Origin: Brachynemurus nebulosus | Lineage: Eukaryota > Arthropoda > Insecta > Neuroptera > Myrmeleontidae | Direction of reading: 5' to 3' | Length of the DNA: 64,000 nt | NCBI GenBank assembly: GCA_035578155.1 | Contig: JAPWDM010000072.1 | Span: 1 to 64,000, forward strand | Part shown: in pieces, positions 11,050 to 21,836 of the stretch | Layout of the letters: each line of letters begins with the position of its first letter | Position numbering within the stretch: the first letter of the stretch is position 1 | The notes under the pieces: model-generated | What the model was told of the DNA's origin: nothing | The model's input: the letters and a program-made list of their open reading frames with translations, nothing else | Database searches by the model: none | Position numbers and translations under genes: made by a program

Positions 11050-11515
11050 TTAAGTAATTGATATATCCATTAAAATATTATGTTTAGAACATGAAATATT
11101 AAAAATGGATAGATTAAATGTACCACCGCGTACTAGCATCCCTGTGAATTCATTAAATTCATAAAATTTATCTTTATTGAAAAAGTATAGATAGCCATTA
11201 TTATGTCTAAACACTGATTGTGTATTAGGAGGTATACCGGGGAAAAGATCTGATGTAAATCCTTGCTTAACTATTGCACTTCTTAACTTTAACTTTAAAA
11301 TCGCACTAATTAATTTTAGAATAGTATAAATTATCATGAAAAATATTCGTTTTTCCCGTGTACGTATTTACTATTCCATTTATTAAAATAAAATTTGAAA
11401 TACCATTAAAAAGAGAAGATATATTTTTATGCTTAGTGTACACATGTAAGTCACTTGCGGAAGTTTTTGCAGAAACTACTTGCGCAGACGTGTCCACATG
11501 TTTTATACTTTCTGC
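11050..11515 (-). pseudogene. Hemopexin-like repeat protein, frameshifted
   Basis: Two minus-strand frames overlap at about 11,306-11,337 and appear to be one gene with a frameshift. The downstream part contains DLFPGIPPNTQSVFRH followed by NGYLYFFNKDKFYEFNE. That matches the hemopexin repeat pattern FPGIP...A.F...G.xYFFxGxxYxxF found in matrix metalloproteinases and other secreted proteins. The upstream part, with SLFNGISNFILINGIV and TYTGKTNIFHDNLYY, reads like a preceding, weaker repeat. A Cys near the C-terminus (NISC) fits the disulfide that closes hemopexin domains. No catalytic domain is present. A hemopexin domain is not among the core Polinton genes, so this is probably captured cargo. 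Confidence 0.5.
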
Positions 11516-11519
11516 AACT

Positions 11520-12460
11520 TAATTAATCTTTGTAAAGTCAATATGAATGAACCAAGAACTGTATTAATTTATTTATCTGACTTTCCAATAACAATAAATT
11601 CAAATAATATTAATTTTAAATTAAATAACATCATCCACAGATAATTGTCGACTCCAGTTTGATCTGTAGAGTGCGTATATAACAGACTCATTGTTAGTTA
11701 TTATTGTGTTTGCTTTCGTTGTTATAATTTTTGCTTCGGGGACACACATATTAAATAGAAAACAACATCATATACATACATATCAAGTGCATAAAAGAAA
11801 CAGTTTTTATACATTATAAATTTGCAATTGATGAAAAATGTATGTATTTTATATGAATTTATAATTAACTAGAAATTTTTTTACATGTTTTATTTACAAA
11901 TAAACACTAATTTGTACTAATACATTATATATAAGTATCTCTATTAAACTAAAAATATACATATAATTTTTATTTTTGAATCAAATTAAGTAAAATTAAA
12001 GGTTGAAATTAAATTAATTACTGTTACACTTATAATGGATTTTCAGATCTACGGATATATCGTTAATAGGAAATAAAAATTCCCAATTTAGATGATAAAT
12101 GAATGAATTGTCTTGACCATGAATTTATCAGTAGTAGTTATGGGACCACTTGACAACGCAATGTGATTGCCTATATTTAGGAGAAAATAAGAACATTGCC
12201 TATATTGGGTAGTTCAGAAAAATAAAAAGAGGTACACAAGATAGGTATATAACATTTGCATAGTTCGTTGCAAGAGTAATCATTTTGGTTATCTTTTTAA
12301 CAAAATATTAATAACCGAAGTGAACGAGCTCGAGGAAGTTATTTCTCCATAAGGCGGTGGGTGGTGGGCAATGTTAATTTTCCATAAGGCGATGGGCGCA
12401 GACTTTACAAAGTTTCAACGATAACTTGATAATTTTATAAATATCGACCTGCTTTATATA
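11520..12460. other. Non-coding AT-rich interior of Polinton 1
   Basis: No open frame of note. The stretch 12,320-12,405 is a direct, shortened copy of the GC-rich TIR boxes (GAGCTCGAGGAAGTTATTTC followed by CCATAAGGCG). This shows that the TIR region was partly duplicated inward. Confidence 0.5.
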
Positions 12461-12463
12461 TTA

Positions 12464-12835
12464 TTATTTGAATTTTAAGAGATTTTGCAGAATCAGCGGA
12501 TGTTGGAGATTTAAATGAAGTGAGCAGGGAAATAGACAAACAACTAGACCGCGTAGACGATGCAGATGATGAGGGGGATTATTCAACACCTGGACCAAGT
12601 GCCATGAATTAAGAAAAAGAAAAAGAAATTCAGTGGATTCGTCATCTACTGATGGTAAAGATAACAAAAGCAAAATACTTAGATGCACTGGATGGTAAAT
12701 CCTTTAGGAAATGATAGCAAATTACACGAGTCAACGAGAAAATCCTTCGTTGCGCAATTAGTGGAATTATTATTTGGAAATATTACAACTCCCATTGATA
12801 GCTTTTATGTTTCACCTATGGAAAAATAAGTGTGT
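12464..12835 (+). pseudogene. Degenerate acidic/basic protein relic at the inner edge of the right TIR
   Basis: Plus-strand frames give VSREIDKQLDRVDDADDEGD followed by STPGPSAM. After one frame change comes a basic patch KRKRNSVDSSSTDGKDNKSK, and after further stops ITTPIDSFYVSPMEK. The acidic stretch, NLS-like patch and Ser-rich run suggest a nuclear protein. I do not recognise it. Frameshifts and stops make it a relic. Confidence 0.35.
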
Positions 12836-12861
12836 TTTTATTTTTGGGTATACATAAATAA

Positions 12862-12863
<2 letters not shown>

Positions 12864-12932
<69 letters not shown>
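12864..12932. repeat. (AT)n microsatellite
   Basis: Uninterrupted AT dinucleotides. Confidence 0.95.
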
Positions 12933-12934
<2 letters not shown>

Positions 12935-13054
12935 CAAAAATATTTATTAAAAAACAATATAAAATTTTAAAATAACAAATAACTTGTAATTATTATACTA
13001 TTCCATTAAGTTCCTTTATCACGTGAACGGAAAACTTTGAGCAAAACCAATTTG

Positions 13055-13647
13055 AAAGTTTTTAAGTGTAGCAATAAACAATTTATATTTTGATATTTGT
13101 AGGCATTACCATTCACCGCCTTAAGCAGTAGTTTGTTGAAACATGTTTGTACAGTTAATTAATATGTAGATCAAAATGCCAATTGTTAGAATATATTCGA
13201 CATTTAATACATCCAGAGCAAGTGTACGCCACAGTGTAGTGGCTAGCACTCCTGCTTCGTAAAATAAAGTACTCGAGATCGAATACACCATCCGACCGCA
13301 CTTTATTTAATTTAAATATTATTACTTACTAATATAGGCAATCTACACAACACACATCAATTACCAAAAATTTATCAGAAACCAGCCACCATCAAAATGA
13401 TAACGTCACATGAGAAGATACGCCCACAAAAATCACCAAAATTACACAGTATAATGACCCTTAAAATTTGACACGGACCATCTACCAAAATTTAACTAAC
13501 CACTTACCCCCACCAACCAAAATTTAGCTAGTCGAAGTGAACGAGCTCGAGGATGAAGGTAATGTTATTTCTCCATAAGGCGGAGGATGGAGGCAATGTT
13601 AATTTTTCATAAGGCGGAGGGCCCCGTAGCCCCCATAATAGACTACT
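13055..13647 (-). repeat. Right TIR of Polinton 1
   Basis: Inverted counterpart of 4,184-4,776. It ends GACTACT followed by the TSD TACCTA. The Polinton sits within the reading frame of TE-A, whose start codon lies at 13,661-13,663. Confidence 0.85.
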
Positions 13648-14418
13648 TACCTACTGAACACATATTCAAGTTTGAATTAATTAAACAATAAATTATATTA
13701 ATAATAACAACCCAAATTCAAAAATTTTAACTAAAAATATAATAATTATCAACTGTGTAGTCAACTGATTTATACCCAACTAATGTAGCATTTTATTTTC
13801 AAGTAATATACAATAAAGTATAATTTAGTAAAAAATTGAAAATACTTAAAATATTTCACACAAAAATCTACCCTCGTCAGTCATCACTCATCACACATCA
13901 TATTATTGTTATATAGAGACATCCACATTCTCTCTAGATATTATTTCGTAGTATGTATTATCAATGAATATAATATACTTACTTAGATAATATGTGATGT
14001 TTTAAATATGTATCTTAAATAAATCCTTAAAAAAAATATATTCAATAAAACAACCAATATCGTGATCTCAAAACCTTCAACTTGCAATAATTTATGTATT
14101 TTTGTTGCGGTGGCTCATGGCAGGTGTCTTAAATCATTTAAATAGGTAGGTACAAAATTTTATTCAATAATATTTACCTAATGCTCTCTTTGTGTTTTAA
14201 GCCCATTTTAGGCCTTTAACAAAAATTTCATATTGCTACATAATAATACATTTAAGCCTTAGTGTGTATCATATCTAAACGAAGCTAAGGACATTAAAAA
14301 CTGTTAAGCCCAATGATTTGATTGGGCATTTAAAATATGATTTGAGGTGATTTTCCTATAAATATATGCCTTTAACCGTTTAAATAATGCCTATTTAGAC
14401 TATTCTATATAAAAAAAA

Positions 14419-15301
14419 CGTCGGGTGGCACTCCGGGAGTGCCGGCAGAAGTGAAAACTTGAATATTAACGTTGTGCATTTTTGATATTTTGGAATGGTT
14501 AGGGAATAATTTTGCACGAATTGCTTTAATTATCAGTATAAAAGTACTATCATTTATGTGGTAGAATACAGTATTTATTTATTGCGCTATCGTACATGGC
14601 ACACCCTGCCGGAACGCTAGAAAAAGTGGACTTTTGAGTGCGCGTTTGGAGCGCTGTATCTTTTCACCTGTACAAGATAGACAGGAATTCGATTCTCTAC
14701 AAAAAAGGTCATAACACTTTTTAATGTATCTATCACCGTTTTCGCTGCGTAAGCGGTGAAAGCTCAAAAAACGCTATTTATGAATTTTCAATATTGTTTA
14801 AACAATATAAAAAAACATTTCCGGGAGTTCACATTTTGCACAAATGTTCTCTTCGGTAATCCCTACAAGAATCTTTTTTTAAAAATTTTTTATCTCTATT
14901 CTAAAATTAATGTTTAATGAGATAGGGCTTAAAATTAGTGCTATTGGAGTAAACCCGTATATATCTATCTGTCCTTTCGCGTTACACTAGTTTCAGTAGT
15001 ATAGAGATACTACCGTTCGTTCTGTATTCTGTACTACTGTCTACTGTTATGTACTGTCGTCTTACGAATTTTCGATCAGGTCACGTGTCCTGACGCCAGT
15101 TTAACATTTTTTACCCATTACAAAAAAAGTGTACAACGCAGTTTATTGTCTGCTTTACTGACTGTCTACTTTCCATCCGTCTTACGAATTTTTGATCAGA
15201 TCTTACGAATTTTCGATCAGGTCACGTGACCTGACGCGAACTTAACATTTTTTACCCATTACAAAAAAAGTGTACAACGCCGCTAAAGAAGTTTTCACTT
15301 C
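14419..15301. mobile_element. MITE (about 883 bp) inserted in the right arm of the Sola-like element
   Basis: The left arm of the host element (around 2,630-2,650) shows the uninterrupted sequence, which defines the insert. It starts CGTCGGGT and then has a perfect 17-nt hairpin GGCACTCCGGGAGTGCC. GAAGTGAAAACTT (14,448-14,460) is the inverse of the last 13 bases AAGTTTTCACTTC (15,289-15,301). Inside are two direct repeats of about 85 bp (15,058-15,142 and 15,199-15,282), each with a near-palindrome around GGTCACGTG and the word TTTTTTACCCATTACAAAAA. A possible duplicated AAAAA flanks it. It has no coding capacity and I do not recognise the family. Confidence 0.6.
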
Positions 15302-15841
15302 AAAAATTTTGAATTTTGGTAATAACATTTTTTAAAGGCAAGATCCCATTGATTTTTTTTCGTCATTTGAGAGTACCTAAGTAGTACTATGGATAGAAAT
15401 TTAAAACGCCCAAATCGATTCATAAACTTTTTTGAAAATTGCAATTGAAATTTGAAAGTATAAAATTCAATTACTTGAGAACTGTTAAGTTTAACTAAGT
15501 GAATTTAGATATGCTACTTACCTGTTGAACACACTAATGATTGATGTCATTTTCCTCTTTCCATTGCAATTGATTCGGAGATAAACGGAAAAAATCGTTT
15601 TAGTAGGTTTGCACATGGATCACTTTGCCCACATGTACCCTACAGAAGCAAACAGATATTGCAAAACTTATAGCCCAGCACAACTACACAACACTTATAG
15701 ATTATAAAAATATAACAATTATCAAAATTTAAAACTATGAGTTTTTGGGTGGCTCCTGTTATGCGAGAATTACCCAACTATTTGAAACAAATTTGACTTT
15801 CGCACAAAGAAAATATGTATTAAGGGAGAAATTGATGTCAT

Positions 15842-16637
15842 TGTAATATAATGCCCGCTACTGTAACCATATAGAAACATATTGTAGACTTATTGTTGTA
15901 CACAACGGTATCGATCCATCTAGAAATGAATAATTGAAAATGGAATAAAGAAGTCTTTGTTTAAATCGCTAAGTCAGCGAAACGCTAAAGAACTGAAATC
16001 GAATGATCAATACGCGAGGCAAGGGGAATACCGTAGCTTGCTTGGCTTGAGGCCCAGAGACGGGTCGATATAGATTCATTCCATAATTAGATTCAGTATG
16101 GAAACGTAGTAAAGTACTTTTAACAATGTAAAGTCATTTTGTGTAGTGCGTTGTGTATCCTCCAGGAGAGAGGTAATATGTATTTCCTTCCCTAATATTT
16201 TTATCCACATATGCAACCCGATTGGTATATTTTATTTAAAATTTGATTAATTAATATTTTACTGGTTTCCTTGGATATTTTCTTATAACTTGCAGAAGTT
16301 CGCCAACCCCACCCAATCGGCTTGCATACGTGGCAAATTAGATTATAAGTATTTTTACATTATTTTAACTTTTATTGATGAAACATTGTTTCTTTTATTG
16401 CAACTTTATTTAACCCAAAAATGGTAATAATTCTGTAATTCTATATTTTATCTTAGAATATATTTCTTTATTGTTAATCGTTAATTATTGAGTTATTCAA
16501 TTTCCTACATTCACGTCTGGGTAGTTTTTCAGCCATTTAACCGCGTCCCGAAATAAACAATATTTTAATTCTAAATATATACAATTAAATACGGCTATTG
16601 CTACCACCTTTTTACAAACCCCTTTCAAAATTTTACA
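15842..16637 (+). repeat. 5' LTR of Gypsy 1
   Basis: 796 bp, TG...CA, apparently identical to the 3' LTR. It is preceded by the TSD TCAT. Confidence 0.92.
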
Positions 16638-16641
16638 ATTA

Positions 16642-16659
16642 TGGTGGCAGCGGTGGGAT
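16642..16659 (+). other. Primer-binding site of Gypsy 1
   Basis: TGGTGGCAGCGGTGGGAT starts 4 nt after the 5' LTR. A partial repeat (TATGGTGGCCAGCG) occurs about 50 bp downstream. The priming tRNA was not determined. The word resembles the TGGTGTCAG site of Gypsy 2. Confidence 0.6.
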
Positions 16660-16926
16660 CTTAAGTCAACCACCCAGCCACCTACCTCCGTATTTTACAT
16701 TTATGGTGGCCAGCGTTAGGGATTAGCGAAATTACTCCCATACCGCTGTTTAGAAACTGGTGTATAAAATCAAAAATTCAAAAAAAAAAAAATTTTCTTT
16801 TCAAAATTTTTTTTTTCATTGATATTTGTTTAAAGTACGCTCGAATCGGTTTTCAACATTAAAATTGTAATTTACTCATTTAATTTTGATTATTTGAATT
16901 TTATTTGAAAATTTTTTATATTCAAA

Positions 16927-18165
16927 ATGACCACTCCCGAAATGCCTACTCTTGGTGCGTCGTCTGTCGTAACCGCCCAATCAAAATTGGTAACCCCCGG
17001 TAATATTTTCAGTCAAAACGTGATTACGACACCCGTTGCGTCATCAAGCGAAACCACTCAGGCTCAAAGACCCGCACCCATGAATGCAACAGGTCCTATT
17101 TTAGTAGCATTACCAGAATTTTTGGGAAAACCGAATGAAAATGTGAAAGAATTTTTCGCAAAAATTAAACAACGGATAATTTTAGAAAATTGGTCACAAG
17201 AACAAGCAGTCGCGGTTGTCCGTGATCAATTATCAGGGGACGCATATAAATTTGTGGAATCAGAACCGTCACTTAATGAACCGGATATTACTTTTCAAAC
17301 GTTAAAAGACGCTTTACTAAAAAAATACATAAAAAAAATTAACACCCAGACAGGAAATTGAATCGCTAGCCCATTGTAATCAAAAAGTTAAGGAAAATGT
17401 TGACGATTTTGCAACTCGATTAAAGATTTTAGGAAATGCAGTTTTAACAGAAGATTTAAAACTTGTGGATAATGATTTAGGCAAACAGGCTATACGTACG
17501 AAACATGACAAAGATTTGATTTATTTCTTTTTACAAGGGCTAAAAGATGAAATTAAACAAATGATTGCATTTGAAATTAATAAAGAACCAAGTATTAGAT
17601 TTGAAAGGGTTATAGAGTTAGCAAAGCAGGCCGAGGTTACAATTCAGTCATTAAAAGGATCACGAAATATGTACGACATTAATTCGGTTAATCATAGGGT
17701 TAAATGTTTCAATTGTAATAGGGAAGGTCACATTAAAAGGAATTGCCCAAATTTTGGTAATAACCGTCGTGAAAATTTTAATCGCCCTAATCGTCCAAAT
17801 TTTTCTCGTCCTGAACAAACTAGTTTTAAGCGTAATAATTTCTCAAATAATAATGGTTTCAACAATAATTACCGTAGGTCTCAAAATTTAAATAATAACT
17901 ATTCTAAACCAGGTAATAATGGTAGACAAAATAATATTAACAGGGCCAGAAAAATTTTAATAATCAATTTAAACAAGGTAATGGTCGTCAAAATACCCAA
18001 TTTAATGAAACTCGTAATACAAATCGTACCAAAACCCGATATTCACAAAAACAAGGTGAACCTAGCAAACGTACTAATTTTGAAACACGGGGTACTTTTT
18101 TAGATGTAGGAACCAGCACAGGAAAAAACACAAGCCGAACGATACACACCGATTCAGAAAAATAG
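16927..18165 (+). pseudogene. gag of Gypsy 1, frameshifted
   Basis: It starts at ATG 16,927 after a long AT-rich leader. The first frame carries the capsid-like region (PEFLGKPNENVKEFFAKIK, then LSGDAYKFVESEP), as in retrotransposon gag proteins with a PNEF/DAYxF pattern. A one-base change near the A8 run at about 17,332 shifts the frame to LAHCNQKVKENVDDFATRLK and YFFLQGLKDEI. The nucleocapsid zinc knuckle CFNCNREGHIKRNC is at about 17,705-17,750, followed by an Asn/Arg-rich tail. A second shift occurs near 17,945 and a stop near 18,165. A decayed gag between identical LTRs implies that proteins are supplied in trans. Confidence 0.75.
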
Positions 18166-18167
18166 CC

Positions 18168-19075
18168 TTGAAAGATGATTTAATTAAAACGCGTGCATAT
18201 AATAATGATGTAATAACGGATAGGCATAAACATAAGAAAAAGTTTGATTGTTTATTTAAACGTTCATTTAATAAAACTAATACTTCTTATCAGTTTCAAA
18301 TACCAGCAATATTTAATGCGCAACATTGTAATAGAAATAATTTTAAAAAAACGAATACTTGTATCGTTGAATTAATTGTGAATAATTTTAAAGTAAATTT
18401 ACTTATTGACTCTGGTTCTGGAATTACGATTTTGCGAAGAAATAGCATAAAACAGTTAGACTTAAAATTACGTAAATCAGAAGCTGTACTGCGAAGAGTA
18501 TCTGGAAATTTAATTAATGTTTTAGGTTCCGCTAAATTAAACTTTTTCATTGATAATCAAAATTGTCCTTTTGAATGTATTATAGTGGTGATCATGAAGT
18601 CGCTTTATCTGTAGATGGTATAATCGGCCGTGATATGTTACAATATTTTAACGCACGCATTTATTTTGATAAAAATATATTACAATTAGGGAATTCGCAA
18701 ATACCGATTAAGACAGAATTTACAAATACGGAATATTTTAGGAATTATTATGTTGAAAATAAAGAGCTAGACCAATTAGTGCTAGATAAGTTGGAACAAA
18801 TGTGTCAAAGGTTAGATGAATTAGACCTAAAAATTAAGGATATTGAGCAAAGGGTAATTTTATGTCCAAAAGCTACAGAAAGGGTAGCAAATCAGATAAA
18901 TAATCGATCGGAAATTAGTAATGAAACAGAACATGTTCGTGATTCTAGGGACGCAACTGTACTTTTTAATGAATGTATGTTAAATAATAATAGTGTCATT
19001 GAACTTGGTAATGAAAAATCTAAAAATAGAACTAGTAGCAAGGTTAAATTAAATCGTGAATTTAATGGAAATTAG
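18168..19075 (+). pseudogene. Aspartic protease region of Gypsy 1, frameshifted, with coiled-coil tail
   Basis: LLIDSGSGITILRR (about 18,400-18,440) has the DSG form of the retroviral-type aspartic protease active site. After a frame change near 18,580 the frame continues VDGIIGRDMLQYFNARI, the usual second conserved block of these proteases. It ends in a heptad-like region (LDKLEQMCQRLDELDLKIKD) and stops at 19,073-19,075. A reverse transcriptase should follow but does not. Confidence 0.65.
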
Positions 19076-21804
19076 GGGAAGTGTGCGTCAACGAAAGCAA
19101 TATAATAAGTTGTGTTAATCAAAAAGATACCATTTTAAATGGAAATGAAATTCGTAAAGTAAGAAAGGGAAAATAAAAAGGAAATATAGGAAATTCGGAA
19201 AAATAACCTTCAAGTAAAAATGTAACAGAAGTAGTAAATGAATTTAAATAATTTAATAAAGTAAAAAAGTGAGTTTAGAAATAGAATTTGATGTTAGGAA
19301 TATCAGAGATTCTACTGTACCAAAAATTAAATAAGCAAACCGTTACTTGTTAAATGAGTCATCGCGTTAATCAATTTAAAACAGTTCTAATGTATTCATA
19401 ATTTATAAAGGAGTATGCAAAATCTAAAAATATAATTTTTTCTTATCAAAGTTAGTCAAATAGTGTTGTCGAGCAATAATAATTATAAAAAAAAAATAAA
19501 TGTAATTAAAATGAGAATATGATTATAGGATTTTAAAAGAAATATAAAGTAAGTCAGGTTATTATTAAAGCAAATAAAAGGAGTAATGCAATTGAAAAAA
19601 AAAAAAACTGAAAATAAAGGAAAATTTTGTTAGTCAAAAGAAATTATTAGGAAAAAATAAATGGTTAATTAAATAGGTAAATGGTTAATTGGTCAAATGT
19701 TGTGAAGTAGTTAAGGTAAATGAATCCAACAAGTCGAAATGTTAGGAAAAATATAAGTATTATTGAGTTAACCGCGAAATGGAAATGCTAGAAGAAAAAG
19801 AAAAGTTTAATTTTGAACTTGAACATAATTAGTAAGCTTACAACCCGATTAGATAGGACAATAGGTTCAGCAACGAAAAGGGAAAATTCCCATTTAGTTC
19901 TATCAGTGCCAGATAGTGACTAATGGTGGAATTGATCAAAAGAAGTGATAATTGGCACTTATCTAAGTATTTTGATAATTCCTGTGAAAGTACCGCGTTG
20001 TTATATAACAAATTGTGGACATTACGTCGGACTATAGATTCTGACAGTCTAACAATTGTTATCGAACTAGTCTTATTATCTATTGACGGTCTGTGCATAG
20101 CGTGAACTTTATGTTAAAAGTTTCAAGGAATGTAAAGGTAAATGTAGTCAAATGAAGACACATAGTTAGGTAAAATTATGGGAATAGAACGTGCGGTAAA
20201 AGTAAATGTCTACGATGAAATAATTAAGAGAAAACAGAAATAAAGTGTTGAACGTAAGAAACGTCGAAAATGTAGGTATTGACAATGAAAGTCATTTAAG
20301 TTAAAGGAGGTAAATAAATGTTGTACGTGAAAAATGTGGAAATAAATGTGTTAAAGTCCAAGTATAGGGATAGACAAAAATCCCCGGAAAATGTTAGGAT
20401 CAGGTAGAATCCTGTAAATGTTAAATGAAAAAAATGTTAGGGTCAAGTAGAAACCCTGTAGATAATGAAATAAGGTAAAAATGTTTGGGTCAGTTGGAAC
20501 CCTGGAAATGTTGAAATAAATGAGAATTAATGAAATAAGGTAAAAATGTTAGGGTCAGTTGGAACCCTGGAAATGTTTAAATAAACGAGAATTAATGAAA
20601 TAAGGTAAAAATGTTAGGGTCAGTAGGTAAGAACCCTGAATGTAGGAAAATGAAAATGAAAATATTAAAAGTAAAAATGAATATTAAAAATATTAAAAAT
20701 ACGATGAATGAAGTTGATTAAGAAAGTTAGAGATTTTTCTAAAAAGTTGGAAAAAAACCATTTATCTAGAAAAAAATATAAGATCATGGAACTTACTTTA
20801 GTTAAAGAAATTTGTTTTTTTAGGTTTCGTTGAATTTGTTGAAATATTTAAATGTAAGGAAAATTAAAGTATAATAAAATGCATACTCTTCATGTAATGT
20901 AAAACATTGTATGATTACTACTACTTCTGAGTCATTCTGTATTAACGCATATTAACGGAATACCATCATTATACATTGTAATTGTGAATATGTGAAAAAA
21001 AAAAATAAGTAAGAAAGTTGTTAACTTAGGAAATAATAATAATGATAAAGTAATAAATTAAATATGAAATATTTCGTACTCGTAGTTAAAAAATAAAAAT
21101 GTCTTTATAATGAAAATTAAAATTATTGGAATGAAGAATTAAAAAGATATATGACCTACCAAATGAAATATTTTACATTTGCTAAAAGTCGTTTAAAATT
21201 GTAATATGGAAAAATGAGTGAAATAAAATTTTGTAAAGTATCCAAAATTGTAATTAAAAAAAAAAAAAAAAGAAAATTGTAGCACCCTTTTTTTTAAAAA
21301 ATATGCGTTGTAAAATAAGTTTAAGTACTAATGTTTTTCCCTTTGTTTGAGGAAATATTGAACGAAACGAGCCTAATTACGACGAAAATTCAATATAATG
21401 GGTCCATGGTTACCACTATGTATGGTTTGGTGAAAATGACAAAAGCAGCTAGCCAGCTGATGTCAAGGTCACTACCTAGGGGAAATCCAACTGTCCAATT
21501 TCAAGTGGATGCGAATCACTCGTACAGTCACTTGCCACCACTGTGAAATGTAAGCCAACATCGCTGTCGCATCAAAGAGAACCTTCACTTATGCCGAATC
21601 AGTCAATTTCTCGGCAAAGTAAATTGTGGTTTCATCAAAAATGGTACTCATCATAACTGGCATAGCCACATATAGTCTCATGCCAAGGAGAAGCTCACGG
21701 AAATGGTTTTGGAACACGACTCAATGTTAGAGTCTAGTTTGTTCTTATTGGAGCAACCTTTATCGCTAGTATCGCTGTCAAAGTAAATTGTCAGTGAAAC
21801 CATC

Positions 21805-21836
<32 letters not shown>

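Larger units (their letters stand above)
4184..13647. mobile_element. Polinton/Maverick element 1 (9,464 bp), complete ends
   Basis: It begins AGTAGTG at 4,184, ends CT at 13,647 and is flanked by a perfect 6-bp duplication TACCTA (4,178-4,183 and 13,648-13,653). AG...CT ends, a 6-bp TSD and long TIRs (about 590 bp: 4,184-4,776 and about 13,055-13,647) are the hallmarks of Polintons. The element is short for the class, which is usually 15-20 kb, and holds no recognisable integrase, PolB, ATPase, protease or capsid gene. Cargo seen: the small gene at 7,971, the minus-strand genes at 8,492, 9,352 and 9,680, a hemopexin-like relic at 11,050 and degenerate frames next to both TIRs. Two Helitron copies have inserted. 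It is either a deletion derivative or a non-autonomous lineage mobilised in trans. Confidence 0.85.
2169..15775. mobile_element. Long-TIR DNA transposon with 4-bp TSD, Sola-like
   Basis: The ends are GGGTAATTCTCGC at 2,169 and GCGAGAATTACCC ending at 15,775. They are flanked by AACT on both sides (2,165-2,168 and 15,776-15,779). The inverted arms extend about 700 bp (2,169 to about 2,900, against 15,775 back to about 14,170), the right arm being split by a MITE at 14,419-15,301. Subtracting the nested Polinton and MITE leaves about 3.2 kb. A 4-bp TSD, a terminal G-rich triplet and TIRs of several hundred bases fit the Sola group, but no transposase core is left to confirm it. The only coding relic is the TE-A fragment at about 3,300-4,183. 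Confidence 0.6.
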
